From assembly GCF_002295065.1 (NCBI RefSeq), contig NZ_NSGG01000016.1, positions 120,126-184,125 on the forward strand: a stretch of 64,000 bases of DNA, in the 5' to 3' direction. Positions 62,663 through 64,000 of this stretch are shown in pieces. The translations under genes and the position numbers were made by a program. How positions within the stretch are numbered: position 1 is the stretch's first letter; each line of letters starts with the position of its first letter. The notes under the pieces were generated by a model. That model ran no database searches, was not told where the DNA came from, and saw nothing but the letters and a program-made list of their open reading frames with translations. Source of the DNA: Mesorhizobium sp. WSM3859 (lineage in GTDB: Bacteria; Pseudomonadota; Alphaproteobacteria; Rhizobiales; Rhizobiaceae).

Positions 62663-63183
62663 TTCAGATTCGTCTCGAATTCATGCTCGGTCAAAAGATC
62701 GCGATCAGTGTGGCCTGCAGCTACATCCATTTTTTTGCCCACGCTTCCAGTTCGGCCGAGCCTTTCTGGCCAATCATGCAGAGGTGGCCAGACCTCAATC
62801 TTCTTTTGATCCGGTTTCAAGGCCGCATAGATACGATGCTCTTTTGCGGACACGAAAACCATTGCCTCCTGAAGGCCGCACATATGGGGGGTGCAAGCCG
62901 TTCCGACATAGTCGTCGCAGACGAATTTGCCGGAACCAGCCTCGTCGAGCGTTTCGCGGTTTGCCTTAAGGTCGGTTCCGAGTAGGTCACTGATAGCGCG
63001 GCCACTTCGCCGTAGGAGAAGTTCCGACGGATGTTTGATGGCGCGTTCACATAGGGTTGCAAAGCCCTTATCCATGTCTGGTCGCATTTCGACGGACGGC
63101 CCCTCGGTAAGCCCGGCTGATGGCGTCCACACCCATGCTTTGCCAACCCTTCCGGCGCTTGGGGCAATGGAAAATGTAATCAC
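62659..63183 (-). CDS. Unknown protein, 174 residues
   Basis: GTG start at 63183. No membrane segment; a Cys-containing block (CDDYVGTACTPHMCG, near residue 90) stands out. No family recognised. It overlaps the secreted-protein gene downstream and lies 12 bp after a broken frame (63196-63473), so a three-gene unit once existed. Confidence 0.55.
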   Translation of the reverse strand: MITFSIAPSAGRVGKAWVWTPSAGLTEGPSVEMRPDMDKGFATLCERAIKHPSELLLRRSGRAISDLLGTDLKANRETLDEAGSGKFVCDDYVGTACTPHMCGLQEAMVFVSAKEHRIYAALKPDQKKIEVWPPLHDWPERLGRTGSVGKKMDVAAGHTDRDLLTEHEFETNLK

Positions 63184-63195
63184 AGTATCTTCAAC

Positions 63196-63473
63196 CTAAC
63201 GGGTTACCAACGCGCAGTCGCTGCCCTCGATTGGCCCGTCAATGCGAGGGTTCCTGTTGGTTGGAAACGATACGACGAAGGGCGATCCTTCGCACGAGGC
63301 GCCGCCGGAGAGACTGTTGCCGATCAATGTCGGAATTCTGCCCACCAGCGCAATTTCGTCTATGGTGAGCCTACCGTCTGTAGTGGGTTTCCCGCAGAGA
63401 TGACCGTCTCCTCGGTCTTCCCGTAAATTTCGACTGAATGACCAAATAGAATGGCGTTGAAATCATCTGCCAT
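63196..63473 (-). pseudogene. Frameshifted unknown gene
   Basis: From ATG 63473 one frame gives MADDFNAILFGHSVEIYGK and stops early. A second frame gives coherent text: DGHLCGKPTTDGRLTIDEIA, then GNSLSGGASCEGSPFVVSFP and a C-terminal DGPIEGSDCALVTR. Joining the two with one frame change near 63410 yields about 90 residues. No family recognised. Confidence 0.4.
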
Positions 63474-63627
63474 TGAGATGGTCGTGAGGCTGAGGAATGA
63501 CAATTTAGCGCGAGAGGGTTTCTCAAGCTACTTCGCATTGGAGGGCGTTAGTCTTTTGGATGTGAAAGTGCCGCCGTATGTAGCCTTTGTGGATGGGCGA
63601 TCGGGCTTGGCTCCGCGTCAAAGAAAA

Positions 63628-63647
63628 GGGCGGCATCGCTGCCGCCC
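63628..63647 (-). terminator. Intrinsic terminator of groEL
   Basis: On the minus strand GGGCGGCA, loop GCGA, TGCCGCCC is followed by TTTTCTTT, a typical Rho-independent terminator 27 bp after the groEL stop. Confidence 0.9.
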
Positions 63648-63673
63648 CTCGACATTGTTGAGGTGCGTGGACC

Positions 63674-64000
63674 TTAGAAATCCATACCCCCCATACCACC
63701 CATGCCGCCGCCGGGCATGCCACCAGGCATGCCGCCGCCAGCCGACTCCTTCTTCGGAGCCTCGGCGATCATGGCTTCGGTGGTGACGAGCAGGCCGGCG
63801 ACCGAGGCCGCGTCCTGGAGAGCGGTGCGCACGACCTTGACCGGGTCGACGATGCCCATGACGATCATGTCGCCATACTCGCCGGTCTGGGCGTTGTAGC
63901 CGAAGGTCGCGCCCTTGTTCTCAAGGATCTTGCCAGCAACGATCGAGGCTTCAGCACCGGCGTTGGCCGCGATCTGGCGGGCCGGGGACTGCAGCGCGCG
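63674..64000 (-). CDS. groEL: GroEL chaperonin, C-terminal part (cut by window end)
   Basis: The last about 108 residues of GroEL: RQIAANAGAEASIVAGKILE, GYNAQTGEYGDMI, DPVKVVRTALQDAASVAGLL and the GGM-repeat tail ending MGGMDF. It is part of the GroEL-GroES folding chamber. The gene continues beyond position 64000; a groES is not in view. Island copies of groEL are common in Mesorhizobium and help nitrogenase assembly; whether this copy is that one cannot be told. Confidence 0.96.
   Translation of the reverse strand, partial: RALQSPARQIAANAGAEASIVAGKILENKGATFGYNAQTGEYGDMIVMGIVDPVKVVRTALQDAASVAGLLVTTEAMIAEAPKKESAGGGMPGGMPGGGMGGMGGMDF

Noticed and set aside
1..64000. CRISPR arrays, tRNA or rRNA genes, island attachment sites
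   Set aside because: No regularly spaced repeats, cloverleaf-like tRNA sequence or tRNA 3'-end direct repeat were recognised on reading; very diverged examples could be missed by eye.

Overview
The window looks like part of a rhizobial symbiosis island, most probably Mesorhizobium. The reasons are a nod-box-driven nodM, a bacterial gibberellin operon, a nif-type promoter with a broken nifH copy, fnrN-fixNOQP-fixGHIS, a tra/trb conjugation block of the integrative-element type, a large type III effector related to M. loti Mlr6361, and many decayed insertion sequences. No tRNA, attachment site or CRISPR array was recognised. All assignments come from reading the sequence; no searches were run.

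Layout. 1-6.7 kb is a graveyard: two intact small peptides with Gly-Gly leaders (249-413, 681-848), a frameshifted Nif11-type RiPP precursor next to a truncated radical-SAM epimerase-like gene (1415-2731), an Asp/Glu racemase, a broken yggS and IS110/IS3 scraps. A thioredoxin with a WCDPC active site follows (6762), then a 5-kb effector gene (7383-12428) with SKWP-type repeats, an internal segment carrying RNA-polymerase-like motifs, and a C-terminal shikimate kinase. 12.4-15.8 kb holds IS remnants and the remains of an arsenite oxidase operon (aioB, cytochrome c, moeA; aioA lost).

16-20.8 kb carries what looks like a hydrazine (N-N bond) pathway: MFS exporter, saccharopine-dehydrogenase-like enzyme, a lysine N6-hydroxylase remnant, and a cupin/MetRS-like fusion. 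A diverged nif-type promoter lies upstream. A NifA UAS, a -24/-12 promoter and a decayed nifH head then lead into the complete gibberellin operon (22.0-32.1 kb): CYP112, CYP114, ferredoxin, SDR, CYP117, GGPP synthase, CPS, and KS fused in frame to a type 2 IPP isomerase. Together these enzymes should make GA9 from isoprenoid precursors; no CYP115 is present in the window.

32.2-39.6 kb has a DapA-family lyase and LysE exporter, nod box plus nodM, a hemN-like gene and its broken inverted copy, and an unknown gene. 40.2-52.1 kb is traG, an RHH regulator, trbBCDEJLFGI and a DUF2274 gene: the mating-pair apparatus. 52.4-62.1 kb is the microaerobic respiration set (fnrN, a hemerythrin gene, fixNOQP, fixGHIS) that supplies cbb3 oxidase for nodule respiration. 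The window ends with two unknown genes and a broken one on the minus strand, and the 3' end of groEL with its terminator.
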